Positions 1 to 9,800 of a stretch of 64,000 nt of DNA are shown piece by piece. Source of the DNA: Pseudomonadales bacterium (GTDB lineage: Bacteria > Pseudomonadota > Gammaproteobacteria > Pseudomonadales > Azotimanducaceae); assembly GCA_022822135.1 (NCBI GenBank), contig JAJECH010000043.1:1-64000 (forward strand), written 5' to 3'. Position numbers and translations under genes: made by a program. Numbering within the stretch: position 1 is the first letter of the stretch; each line of letters begins with the position of its first letter. The notes beneath the pieces were generated by a model. The model made no database searches. It had not been told where the DNA came from and saw only the letters and a program-made list of their open reading frames with translations.

Positions 1-11
1 TGCTCTTTCAT
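1..11 (-). CDS. ltrA: Start of probable group II intron reverse transcriptase/maturase (partial)
   Basis: Only the start codon and two to three codons (Met-Lys-Glu) are inside the window. The call rests on context: the ATG at 11-9 sits 5 nt after a perfect AGGAGG (minus strand, 22-17), directly downstream of group II intron ribozyme sequence. Such introns encode a multi-domain reverse transcriptase/maturase/endonuclease in domain IV that promotes splicing and retrohoming. Nothing of the protein itself can be verified here. Confidence 0.45.
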
Positions 12-519
12 GCTGTCCTCCTATTAGGGGTTGTGCCTGTCATCTCGCGATGCAGACCCGTCGGAAGTGGGCACGACTTTCGTCGCCGAACCTGAGTCAG
101 TCCGGTATCCGCACCATTACAGCACGGCATTCGCTTTTTCCGACATCCTCTACCCGCCACCGCATCAGAACCCCTTACGGCGTTCCTGCCCAACGACACG
201 AAGTCAATGGGCGCAATGTCGGGCTTACCGAGTTCCGTCTGAACAACACGACGGGGGTGGGTGTGGTCTATTCGCCGATCGCATGATGGCAGTGTGTCCC
301 CACGAATTAAGGAGACAACCTGCGACGCACCTTTTGGTTCAGGCGTAACAGTAACCTTTCGCCTGTCAATCGTTACGACGTTTATCAACCATTCACATAT
401 GTTCACCCGTCCCGCCAGCCTAGCATCTTGTCCGCCTTGGTACTGGCAGAGTCCTCGTTGCGATCTCACGACCACAACTCGCCCCAAATGGGGGATTACA
501 TTGTCAGGACGCTTCACAC
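1..519 (-). mobile_element. Group II intron, 5' ribozyme portion, running off the left edge
   Basis: Read on the minus strand, the DNA from 519 down to about 12 carries RNA-type sequence blocks familiar from bacterial group II introns. It begins with GTGTG (positions 519-515), matching the GUGYG 5' splice-site consensus, and contains blocks such as GGGACGGGTGAA, GACAGGCGAAAGGT, GGAACTCGGTAAGCCC and ACAGGCACAACCC. It ends with a strong Shine-Dalgarno and an ATG at 11, about 0.5 kb from the 5' boundary, which is where an intron-encoded protein normally starts in domain IV. Domains V and VI and the 3' boundary lie outside the window. Frames through this stretch are open only by chance. Recognition is by recall of intron blocks, not by a covariance search. 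Confidence 0.75.
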
Positions 520-1342
520 CCGATCGTTGCCGATCACGCGCTGTCCCTAGGCTATTGGATACTGCAATCCAAGTCAACTAAACCATCCTTCTCACAGGTG
601 TTCTTGACCATTGTTCAGGCAGCTTAAAGCATGCCTACGCTCAAAGCCGTGTGTCTATACATACGTACAGAGTACACACAGTGCCTCACCCCGATCAATC
701 AAATACATGAAATTACGAGGCATTTCCCGAAAGCTTCCCGTCGACCTTACAAAGGCAACAGTTCCTTTTTCGGTACCTGCATCCTCAAGGATGGAGACAC
801 ACCCTTCAGGCGCAGAGTCAAATCGGCGAGTTCGATCTGACAGAAGTGAGTTCATAAGTTGCAAGCAACTCTGGGGACTCCCTCCCCCAACCGGCAATGG
901 TTAGCTTGATAAAATCAAAGCCAAACAGCTATCAGCCCTTCCGAAGAAGAAACCAAACGTCCAGTTGATTAACGTGCTACTCGTCGCACAATTCGTCCGA
1001 TTATAGGGTCGGTACCACATTCGAAGATCCGGGTTTCCAATCAGACAATATCTGTACTCGTTGCATAGGAGCGCCTCGACAACGTACGAAAAAAACATGG
1101 ATAGATTGCCAAGAATCACGTTCGACGATCGAAAATGGAGGTTGCTATACCACGGAGTTCACTAACGGAAGGAGGTTGGATTCAACTGAACACAAGCGGA
1201 GGACGTTCAATGGAATACCACCATAGCTGCACAAAGAGTTAGCATCCCTCTATATACTTTCTTAAAGGTGATCCGATGAGGTGAAGTCGGTGCGCGATTT
1301 CGGTGACACCCCTGCAATTCAGACGCTTTAAAGGGACTATTC
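520..1342. other. Gene-poor region beside the group II intron
   Basis: About 0.8 kb with no reading frame that resembles a known protein; the frames of 60-100 codons on both strands overlap each other and look like chance. Directly beside the intron 5' boundary (520-535), the exon side has a small hairpin on the minus strand: GATCG, loop GCAA, CGATC, then GG. Some bacterial group II introns insert just after such stem-loops. Positions 1160-1215 hold purine-rich SD-like strings (AAGGAGG, GGAGGA) without a following ORF of useful length. Confidence 0.6.
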
Positions 1343-1663
1343 ATGTCAAAGTTTTTGGTAAGAGCAAACTACAATCAATCTGGGCTGAAAGGGTTACTCG
1401 CAGAAGGTGGTTCAAGCCGTAGAGCCGCGCTAACGAGCACAGTGGAGAGCCTCGGCGGTACGCTCGAGGCGTTGTACTATGCATTCGGTGAAACCGATCT
1501 CTACGCAATAGCGGATTTACCCGACGATGCAAGCGCCGCAGCGTTTTCTTTACAGATCAGTGCGGCTGGTGCAATCGACGTTGACATGACCGTTCTGGTT
1601 TCGCCTGAAACGGTCGACGAAGCAGCGAAGAAGGAGCTATCGTACCGACCGCCCGGAGACTAG
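1343..1663 (+). CDS. GYD-domain protein
   Basis: A 106-residue protein that starts at ATG with a sequence typical of the GYD family (FLVRANYNQSGLKGLL), ferredoxin-like alpha/beta folds of unknown function named after a GYD motif. The body alternates predicted strands and helices, with a conserved-looking acidic stretch FGETDLYAIADLPD around residues 48-61, as in the family. It has no signal peptide or membrane segment and is expected in the cytoplasm. It stands alone: the next gene is convergent. The biochemical role is not known. Confidence 0.85.
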   Translation: MSKFLVRANYNQSGLKGLLAEGGSSRRAALTSTVESLGGTLEALYYAFGETDLYAIADLPDDASAAAFSLQISAAGAIDVDMTVLVSPETVDEAAKKELSYRPPGD

Positions 1664-1842
1664 TACAAGCTAAACTGAGAGCGAATCGCACGATTGACGC
1701 ACAAACGTTGAGGTCTCAACTCTCAGTTACGGTCACTGGGCGTGCACTCAAGCCTAGAGCACCTATTGCCGTGCGGCATACGGTCTTAAAGAGCGCACCT
1801 CGCCACTAGTGGATTGACTGCAAAAAACAGTTAAACCGAATG

Positions 1843-2664
1843 CTAACGCTTAGCGTTGTTAAACGTGTCGAGTAGCTTGTCGTATTCTGCGCCGTTAGGA
1901 CCATTAAGGAAATCTTGGCGACCAAGTAATTGAGCCATCCGCTCGCCGTACCGCTCGATTAGATCGTCAGCATGCGCGCTATAGTCCTCAACAGGCCGCA
2001 TCATCAATCGGGTATAGGTGATGTGACAAACGACGCGCTCTCCTTCAGCTTCGCGTTCCCAATTGCCATGCCATATATTGCCGTCCCACATCGGTACTGA
2101 GCCAGGTGGACACTCGACTGCGATCGCTCCGCGTCCCGCCACAATCTCTTCTGGACGGGGATGTCGCCTGAGTGTATTGCTACCCGGAATTAACCTCGTC
2201 GAACCATTCTCTTTCGTAAATTCATCGCACGCCCAACATCCCGTGAGAAGCATGTTGTGCGTTGGAAAAGGAGCCGGTAGCCAATTGTTATCCGCATGCA
2301 ATCCTAACTGTGGAGAACCTTTGGGGCGAACACTTGCCGCGACTTGACTAATCAGGAATCCCCGGCCAACGGAGAATTCAGCCATCGCAAGCAGTTTCGG
2401 ACTCAAAATAGCTTCCGCGAAGATAGGGTCTTTAGCAAGAAGCATGTTCGAACCACGCTTTTCAGCGTTCAAATCAAGGATGGTTTGTCGGAATCGGCTA
2501 TTGAACTCCTCGGTCGCAACATCATGAACGACAGTCCAACCATTCATCGCAAGTTCACGACAATTCTCTTGCAACCCTAATTCGCCAATAGTCGGTACGA
2601 GCTCGTCGGATATGGCATCCGGCGGTAATGTATCAAAGAAAGCTTTAGGCGCTGGTTCAGCCAT
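1843..2664 (-). CDS. Phytanoyl-CoA dioxygenase (PhyH) family protein
   Basis: A 273-residue protein of the non-haem Fe(II)/2-oxoglutarate dioxygenase superfamily. The facial triad is visible: His123-x-Asp125 in LGLHADNNW and a distal His199 in IWHGNW; Arg209 or a nearby basic residue could bind 2-oxoglutarate. PhyH relatives hydroxylate an unactivated carbon of a lipid or small metabolite, and the exact substrate cannot be read from the sequence. The start follows the SD-like AGGAGGTAATTACG on the minus strand. It is last in a leftward series with a hydrolase and a sulfotransferase, though gaps of 150-380 bp separate them. Confidence 0.88.
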   Translation of the reverse strand: MAEPAPKAFFDTLPPDAISDELVPTIGELGLQENCRELAMNGWTVVHDVATEEFNSRFRQTILDLNAEKRGSNMLLAKDPIFAEAILSPKLLAMAEFSVGRGFLISQVAASVRPKGSPQLGLHADNNWLPAPFPTHNMLLTGCWACDEFTKENGSTRLIPGSNTLRRHPRPEEIVAGRGAIAVECPPGSVPMWDGNIWHGNWEREAEGERVVCHITYTRLMMRPVEDYSAHADDLIERYGERMAQLLGRQDFLNGPNGAEYDKLLDTFNNAKR

Positions 2665-3041
2665 CGTAATTACCTCCTAACTCCTAATCAAGCATTATCC
2701 AAAGCGCCGTAAAACCCCGTCATTCATGTCGGCGATATAAGGCGCCAGGCTCGATATTTTGGCAAAATTGCGACGCACCCTAAGACGTGTTTTAAGCACG
2801 TTTCGCTCGATACATCTGACGAGAACCAAGCAGATGTTAAGAGAGTGAAGGACACGCTGAAAGCGCTTTGAAGTTAAAGACGGCAGGGCTGTCCGTCTCT
2901 GCCTGTGGATGCTTGCGTAAGACCGACGATTGGTTGGCGGCAGCCTGCTAAGCAGGAAGCCCCTTCCTTCAGGTAGGGAAGCAGTCACCAACAGGATCAA
3001 GACACAACCAGGTGGAATGGCAGTTCAAGGCTGGAATCTGG
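2665..3041. other. Intergenic region between the PhyH-like and hydrolase genes
   Basis: About 380 bp without a convincing gene. A 101-codon frame on the minus strand (2695-3000) has arginine- and leucine-rich, low-complexity content and matches nothing I know. An imperfect hairpin (AGACGG ... CCGTCT, about 2877-2897) is present without a T-tract. It probably includes the promoter of the dioxygenase gene. Confidence 0.5.
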
Positions 3042-3962
3042 CTAGCGTAAAGAATCAGGTAAAACCTCTGAAACGAACTGAAGCATAGTTGCAACGCACT
3101 CTTCGGGTTCCTCAAGTTGCAAAAAATGCGTGGTCTCTGGAATAAAGTCGTAGTTTAGTTCGAGGATCTCTTTCATGACAACGGTCGGTAGAAAGGAATG
3201 AGGCTCGACGGGGTCACTCCCAATGACCTTTACCGGGCAAGACAATGCTTCGATTTCCACCGAATTCACATATTGGATACCTTGTTCATAAATCTTCGCT
3301 TCGTACTCTCTCGGACAACGCAACTCGAACTCAGAGCGATCTGCTGATTCGCGTAACGTAGTTCGCGCAATGAGATCTGCGACTCCAGGCCGAAGTCGCT
3401 CAAATGCAGGCGAGCGACGTAGCCGTTCCGCATAAGCCGCTGCTGATTCAAAATTCGACCGACGCCGTTTCGCTGCATCCGCCATGCCACCCATGTTCTT
3501 TTCCAATCGCGCTCTGTGTCGTGGGTCGCACCCAGGCGGACAGAAGAAAGGATCGAAGAGAACCAACGCCTCGTAGGCGTTATCGACACGACTCGCTTCG
3601 ACAGCGGCTGTCTGACCCGATAGGGAATGGAATACACCGATTCGCGGCTTCGGTCCAAATTGTGCTTCAATGGCTTTCGCTACGTATTTGTTGTCGTCTA
3701 CGAACATAGGAATGTTGTGTGCAGCGAATGAAGTAACGGCGTTCCATCCGTGATTTCGGAAGTCGTAGACAACGAGGTCGAACCGATCCAGTAATAGTCT
3801 CCAAAACGGGTAGTAGGCGTCCGTTGCAAAACCATTCGCATGGCTGAGCACCATACGGGTACCGTCTGGATTCCCATGTCGTCGAAGCGAGATTTCGGTT
3901 CCGTCGTCCATCGTGGCTTTACCGACAGCTATCGGTTTAGGCACCGACCATCGCTGAACCAT
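3042..3962 (-). CDS. Alpha/beta hydrolase
   Basis: An alpha/beta-hydrolase-fold protein of about 306 residues from the ATG at 3962. The frame extends 23 codons further to a TTG, but that extension has no family resemblance. The oxyanion-loop motif SHANGFATDAYYPFW, the strand LVVYDFRNHGWN and a nucleophile elbow VFHSLSGQ are visible. The acid is probably the Asp in IGSDPVEPHSF and the base the His of PETTHFLQLEEPEE near the C-terminus. Proteins with this SHANGF and FRNHG pattern are esterase/lactonase-like; the substrate is unknown. The gene lies between a sulfotransferase and a PhyH-like dioxygenase on the same strand. Confidence 0.82.
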   Translation of the reverse strand: MVQRWSVPKPIAVGKATMDDGTEISLRRHGNPDGTRMVLSHANGFATDAYYPFWRLLLDRFDLVVYDFRNHGWNAVTSFAAHNIPMFVDDNKYVAKAIEAQFGPKPRIGVFHSLSGQTAAVEASRVDNAYEALVLFDPFFCPPGCDPRHRARLEKNMGGMADAAKRRRSNFESAAAYAERLRRSPAFERLRPGVADLIARTTLRESADRSEFELRCPREYEAKIYEQGIQYVNSVEIEALSCPVKVIGSDPVEPHSFLPTVVMKEILELNYDFIPETTHFLQLEEPEECVATMLQFVSEVLPDSLR

Positions 3963-4181
3963 GCTAATCCCGCATCTCACCGATGGCTTGCAGCGACGTA
4001 TCAAGAGACCATCGAAGCAGCGATTGGCCAAAGCGAATATCCACTGACGAGGTCACACGGCTATGAAAACTAGAAGCTACGAACATGCCTACGGGGAAAT
4101 TGAGATTTGAAACGAGCTGATGAGTTGCTTCAACCAACTTCGAAGGATCGAAATTCCATGTGTTTTTTTTATGAAGTGCCT

Positions 4182-5315
4182 TCATCCGTTTGATGTTCCC
4201 TCTGGCGGTTGATATCCCCATTCGTCTATCGCAAATCCCCATTCCCGATTTACGACTTCAATCGTTTGTGGATCGATCTCATAGACGTTCTTGCGGTATC
4301 CAGCCGTCTTCCGTAAATAGATATCAACTTTCTCGCGAACTCGCTCCCAACCAGGTAAGCCTAATTCCGAGTACACGCGTGACAACTCGGTCAGAGGGTC
4401 TCGTTCCAGGTCCTCGTACCGGATTTCCGTTAAGTGCCCCTCAGGAATCAGCTCTCGCTCCAACATGTATTGCTTCATCATCGAGACATAAGAATCCCGG
4501 ATCGCCATCGCAACCTCATCCGCATCGGCATCGTCCAACTGACAGATCGGAAGCATGGTTTCATACATGTGAGACATGGATTGGTATACGACGTATGGAT
4601 TTCGAACGATATGAACAAACTTGGCGTCCGGGAACATTCGTCGGAGGATTGCGGTTCGACCTAAATTCGCAGGACTCTTGAGTACCAATCTCTTTCCATT
4701 CGCCGCAAATGTAGCCCGCCGCAAAATGTCGAGATATATGGTCTCCCACTTCGCCATTTCAATGTCCGTCAATTGCATCGTCGAGTACCTTTCAAGAAAT
4801 TCCTTCGTTCTCCTCGGGAATGAAAGAAGATGCGCCGAGGAAAGGTGGGAAGAATTCGCGAGTGCAACGTCCTCTTCCTGAGGCAGATCAAGTGAGACGA
4901 TCATGTTGTCCATAGGACGCGTTTCCGGGACCCGATTGGCGATGAGCCGTTCTAACCAACCTCGTCCGATGAGAAATACGGGAGATGCCATCGCCTGAAA
5001 CGTCGATACGACCCCGAAACTAGGATCCTGCGCTAGCAAGTTGAGCAGATGGGTCGTACCTGATCGTGCGAAACCTTGAATATACAAGGGTGGATTTTCG
5101 ATTGGTACATTTGCCATGCGCGACCGGCTAAACACCAACCGTTCTGCAACTCTCAACGGCGCAAACATCGCGCTTATCGCTATGACCTTTGCCAATTTTC
5201 CCCAGTACTTTGAATCGACACCACCGTTCTCCGCGATCAGTCGCAGCCAGACACCAAGAGGCGCCATAGAGAAAACGTGTTGCTGGAAAGCGTTTACACG
5301 CTCAGTAACGTTCAC
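4182..5315 (-). CDS. Sulfotransferase family protein
   Basis: A 377-residue PAPS-dependent sulfotransferase. The 5'-phosphosulfate-binding loop is at residues about 79-90 (IQGFARSGTTHL), and the 3'-phosphate-binding segment is FVHIVRNPYVVYQSM around 230. The middle holds the variable acceptor-binding part. Such enzymes move a sulfuryl group from PAPS to a hydroxyl or amine acceptor, which here is unknown. A hydrophobic stretch near residues 42-60 could be a membrane-associated helix. It is first in a leftward series with an alpha/beta hydrolase and a dioxygenase, divergent from the DUF1214 gene. Confidence 0.88.
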   Translation of the reverse strand: MNVTERVNAFQQHVFSMAPLGVWLRLIAENGGVDSKYWGKLAKVIAISAMFAPLRVAERLVFSRSRMANVPIENPPLYIQGFARSGTTHLLNLLAQDPSFGVVSTFQAMASPVFLIGRGWLERLIANRVPETRPMDNMIVSLDLPQEEDVALANSSHLSSAHLLSFPRRTKEFLERYSTMQLTDIEMAKWETIYLDILRRATFAANGKRLVLKSPANLGRTAILRRMFPDAKFVHIVRNPYVVYQSMSHMYETMLPICQLDDADADEVAMAIRDSYVSMMKQYMLERELIPEGHLTEIRYEDLERDPLTELSRVYSELGLPGWERVREKVDIYLRKTAGYRKNVYEIDPQTIEVVNREWGFAIDEWGYQPPEGTSNG

Positions 5316-5519
5316 CTAGTCACCTAATTAACCTGTGCTAAATTCAATCAAAGGTAGGAACTCGCAATTTGGGATGTCTTAGTCACGCGGCCTCCCCATA
5401 TCGAACAATTCAATTGATTAAATTCTCGGCGTAAAACCCAAGAGTGTCACGATGATAGAGCTGCGTACGTGTAACAACAACAAACCTCAAAACCAAAGCC
5501 AACCGACAGGACGAATTTC

Positions 5520-6806
5520 ATGAGAATCCTCGCCTACGCCTCAGTCGTCGTGCTCCTCATCGGCATCGGAGTGTATTTCGCATTCTTCTTCAATCCGCAA
5601 TCTGAGGCTCAGGAGGAACTGAATACCGCGTGGGTTCATTTCGGCGAGGATGTCAGGGCCTTAGCAGAAGTTGTCGAGAACGCACCCTTCAATAAAGACG
5701 AACAAACCGCCGCCGCCGGTTATCGTCACATTTCTCGATATTTGGCAACGTTTCTTGCCGAGTCAATGGACTATCGTGACCCAAACTATCCCCAATTTGC
5801 TCGTTTACCCAACATGGTCGCTCGCATCGGTTGGGACAATCCTGACAATCTTTACCTCTCGTTTCCAGTACGCGGCGACCATGTCTATCAACTACGTGGC
5901 GACCTAAGTAATTTCGACCTTGTCACCATTAGCGTCTACAGCGGGATGCTCGGACATACGCCTATCTTGGACATTCGTACGATTTCTAGTGTGGTTTCCG
6001 ACGATCTCGAAGCCGACGCAAGCGGTCGTTTTCTATTAACCCTTAGTGCTGAACCGACTGAAGGGAATTGGCTTCAGCTAGATTCGGACGCGTTCATCGT
6101 CCTAGTTCGACGACTCGTGTCGGACTGGGAGAAGACTGACGAAGGTCCCTGGGAGATACTGAATCAGACTACGCTTGGTCAAGGCGCGCCTCGACCGACC
6201 CCGGAATTGATTCGACAAAACCTTGACGACGCTGTGACGCAGGTTCAATCACTTCGCGAGCTCCTCACGCTCGCTCATAGAGTGACCTTTCAGCTTGCAC
6301 TAAGTCCCAATGAGGTCTCAGAACCTGCAGAAACTGACCCGAATATACCGATGGCCGATCCGTTTCAAGCTGCTTCTCGCGGCTACTTCAAACTTCAAGA
6401 ACATGAAGCCTTGTTGGTCGAAGCACCGCTCGCCGATTGCCGTTACTCTAGTATCCAACTCGCTAATCCGTGGATGGAGTCACTTGACTACGCGAGTCAC
6501 CAGACAAATCTGAATCACAGTAATACGCATGTGGACCTAGACGATCGAGTCCGATACGTGATTAGTAATACAGATCCCGGTATTAATAACTGGCTAGATA
6601 CAGCAGGATGGACCGAAGGATCGTTCTGCTTGCGGTGGACACAGTGCTCCGAGTATCCGAGTGGGATATCGAGTCGCGTCGTCAGCTTGGATGACGTCCG
6701 TGCCTTTCTACCTGAGGACACGCCGAACATTGGAGTGTCCGAGAGAATGCGCGTCATAGAGAACAGGCAAGCGGCCGTCAGTCGTCGCTATGCAGGTGGT
6801 TCCTAA
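5520..6806 (+). CDS. DUF1214-domain membrane-anchored protein
   Basis: A 428-residue protein with a single N-terminal transmembrane helix or uncleaved signal (about residues 4-26), then an extracytoplasmic body. The C-terminal half has the DUF1214 pattern: DRVRYVISNTDPGINNWLDTAG followed by SFCLRWTQ. Proteins of this family are widespread in bacteria with no assigned activity. An SD-like GACAGGACG lies upstream of the ATG. The large permease gene follows 52 bp downstream on the same strand, so the two may be co-transcribed. Confidence 0.85.
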   Translation: MRILAYASVVVLLIGIGVYFAFFFNPQSEAQEELNTAWVHFGEDVRALAEVVENAPFNKDEQTAAAGYRHISRYLATFLAESMDYRDPNYPQFARLPNMVARIGWDNPDNLYLSFPVRGDHVYQLRGDLSNFDLVTISVYSGMLGHTPILDIRTISSVVSDDLEADASGRFLLTLSAEPTEGNWLQLDSDAFIVLVRRLVSDWEKTDEGPWEILNQTTLGQGAPRPTPELIRQNLDDAVTQVQSLRELLTLAHRVTFQLALSPNEVSEPAETDPNIPMADPFQAASRGYFKLQEHEALLVEAPLADCRYSSIQLANPWMESLDYASHQTNLNHSNTHVDLDDRVRYVISNTDPGINNWLDTAGWTEGSFCLRWTQCSEYPSGISSRVVSLDDVRAFLPEDTPNIGVSERMRVIENRQAAVSRRYAGGS

Positions 6807-6858
6807 GAACGCAAACAATTTAGAAGGTTAATGTGATCAAACTTCAAGAATCGAACGT

Positions 6859-9800
6859 GTGTTGAAAAAGCTACTAATCAGTTTCAGTTCAACGTGGGCC
6901 GTTGCGCTAACGGAAATGGGAATCAACGTTCGACTCATCAGGACGTGGTTCTTTGTACTAGTCATCGCCGGACTCTCGGTCGTGAGCTACTTCCTTGAGC
7001 AATTCCTTTTTTACCTGGAAATGTCGGCGATTAGTTCGAGCGCGTTCGAGACATCGTCTCCTCTGCTACTTCCGATGGAAGCCTTTCCCGAGTTCCAGTT
7101 TCTAATCTCGTTTGGCATCGTTTTTATCGCGTTTGATTTCTTGTCGCGAGATAAACGCGCACGTCTTGAGGAGGTGATTTCAACGCTCCCTCTAACCAAT
7201 CTTCAAATTGTTTTTGGGCGCGCACTTGGGGTCTCCTTACTGTTCTATTTTGTTATCGCCGCTTTTATTTGCTCCTACTACCTACTTGGGGCAATTTGCG
7301 AGTTTGCGCTACCGTCGACCGGATTCCGAAGGCCGGAGCTTGTTAGCACGATCGCAACGTTGGTGCTCGACGTTTTTCCATACGTGCTTTTTTGGACGGC
7401 GACCGTGATGCTTGTCACGGCGTTGGTGCGGTTTCGATTGATCACCACAGCTATATCAATCGCACTGATGATCCTATTTTTCTGGCTACAAAACAGTGTG
7501 CCGGGGTTTTCACAGTTTTTCTGGGGCGTGAGCGTGCTGAATTCACAACTCCCTTCTGAGCTCGCGCCAGTCTTTCCTTCCTCGTTGCTTATATTGCAAA
7601 GAGGTTTACTCCTATTACTTGCATGTACGTTCCTATATGTTGTGGCACTTCAATATCCCCGACTGGATCGCCGAAACAGAACTAGCTATTTAGCGTACGT
7701 CAGCGCGATGGCAGCAATTTGGTTCGGTGGAGTTGCAGCTGTCAACGAACTACGCTGGAGTCCGGTCGACGAACACAGAGATTTCTACAACGCTCATAAC
7801 ACACAAACCAACTTGCCGGTTATCGATGTGGTCGCGATGAACGGGACGATTGACATACATCCCGCTGAGTCGATCGAAATTGACATAGACCTTGCAGTGA
7901 ATGTAAACGAAGCAGTTGATCCGGTGGTCTTCTCACTGAATCCTGGATACGAGATTGAGCAAGTCTCATTGAACGACGAGTCGATTCCTTTCACGTTTGA
8001 GTACGGTGTCCTTCTCGTACAGCCTTCAATTCCGGTACTGGAGGAAAGAGCCTTTGTTCTCAATGTTCGAGCCAAGGGACGCCTCAATCCCGACTTCGCT
8101 TACCTAGAGAGTCGTTCTGCGTCAAACCTATCGCTCGACGAGATCAAAAGAAGATCGGTCGCTCACGGCACGCATGCCTCTATCAATCACAAGGATTACG
8201 TAGCACTGATGCCAGCCGTTGCTTGGTATCCCATGCCCGGCAACCATCTCTATCGCGATCCAACCCAAAGTCGTCCACGAGACTTTTTCGAAATAGATCT
8301 CGCTGTCAGCGTTCCGGAAGACTGGTACGTCGGAGGTCCTGGCAAGACCAATATTGAAAGTCAGCGAGGAAATAACGTGTTCAAGTTCACGCCGAAGAGT
8401 CCAGTTCATCAGGTCGCGTTGTTCACGTCAGAATTCGAACGCCGGACGACGAACGTCGATGGTATTGAGTTCGAACTGCTGGTTTCGCCAGCTAGCGTGA
8501 GGAATATCGATTTATTCGCGCCTATCGTGCAGGAACTGAAAGACGAAATATCCGAGTTTCTTCGACGATCCAGAGAACTGGGGTTTAACTACCCATTTGA
8601 GGCATTCTCCGTTATCGAAGTACCAAATTACCTACACACGTTTGTACAAAGTACACACAATCCTTCAACACGAACCCAGCCCGGGATGTTTCTTCTTCGG
8701 GAAGGCAAGTTCCTAGGAGCACATTTCCATACTCCGCTTCATGCCATTGCCAACGATGGAAATTTGACAGCCGCAGAGAAGCGCGAGAAGCAATTTGCGT
8801 ACCTGCAGAGCTATTTCAATAACGACATCGCTGGCGGCGATGCCATTGCGGCGGCGACGCGCAATCTTTTCGCGTTCCAAACGTATCCAACCGGCTACGG
8901 CGCTGAGTCACTGAGTTTCGTGTTGAATTACTTGATGCTCAGATTATTCGACATCAAAGGCGGTTTCTATTCAGCTTACGTCCTTGTCGATGACGATCTG
9001 CCATTAGCGGCTCGCATAGGGGTTCGAAACATCGCAACTGAGTCAAGAACGTATACGTTAAGTGATATGTTCTTCTCTGCATATGTGAACCGGCCAGAAG
9101 TCTGGCAAGCGCTACTCGAGGGATATCAAGACGCAGATTGGAATGAAACTACGCATCATCATTCCCAGATTCTTCTAGGCGCTCAGGTCGGCGACCTGTT
9201 GCTAGCTCTTTACGGTCCGGATCAAGTTGCTCAGCTACTCGCAACCATCAGAGATCGTTTCCAAGGCGCGTCGTTTACGTATGCTGACCTTGTTGCCGTC
9301 GGAGAAGAACTCGAAATTCCGCTAGAAGAAGCAGCTGTTGGTTGGTTCAACGGCATCAAACCAGCCGGATTTCGAACGAGCAGCGCTAGGACAGTCCGTT
9401 TGCCGGATTCGCCCGATGGCACACCCGTTTATGAGAGCAGTCTGTCTGTTGAAAACGCGGAGTCGAATTTAGGGTTCTTCGCACTCGAATATGCAACAGA
9501 ACAGCAGCGGACGACCAACGGATATGAATTCGTTTCGACAGATCCAGTTCAGTTAGCCGGCGAGAGCTCAGTCGAGCTCGCTATTCAATCCTCGTCACCC
9601 ATCGAGGTAATTCAATTCAATCCGTACCTTAGTCTCAATCGCGAATCTTTCGCAGTTCCAATGGAAGGTGATCAGCAGCCTTCCGAAGTAACTCGTTCAC
9701 CGAAACCATTTATCACGGTAACGAGTTGGTCTATCGAAGAAGGCAATTCGATCGTAATTGATGATCTGGATCCGGGGTTTTCGCTCGACGTTTCTACTGA

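Noticed and set aside
8-577. Open 189-codon minus-strand frame at the left edge
   Set aside because: It runs through group II intron RNA blocks, which are often open by chance. The protein has no family resemblance and crosses the predicted splice site.
655-897. 80-codon minus-strand frame MPVGGGSPQS...
   Set aside because: No recognisable domain, overlapped by plus-strand frames of similar length, and no SD.
2695-3000. 101-codon minus-strand frame between the PhyH-like and hydrolase genes
   Set aside because: Arginine-rich, low-complexity content with no family match; likely chance.
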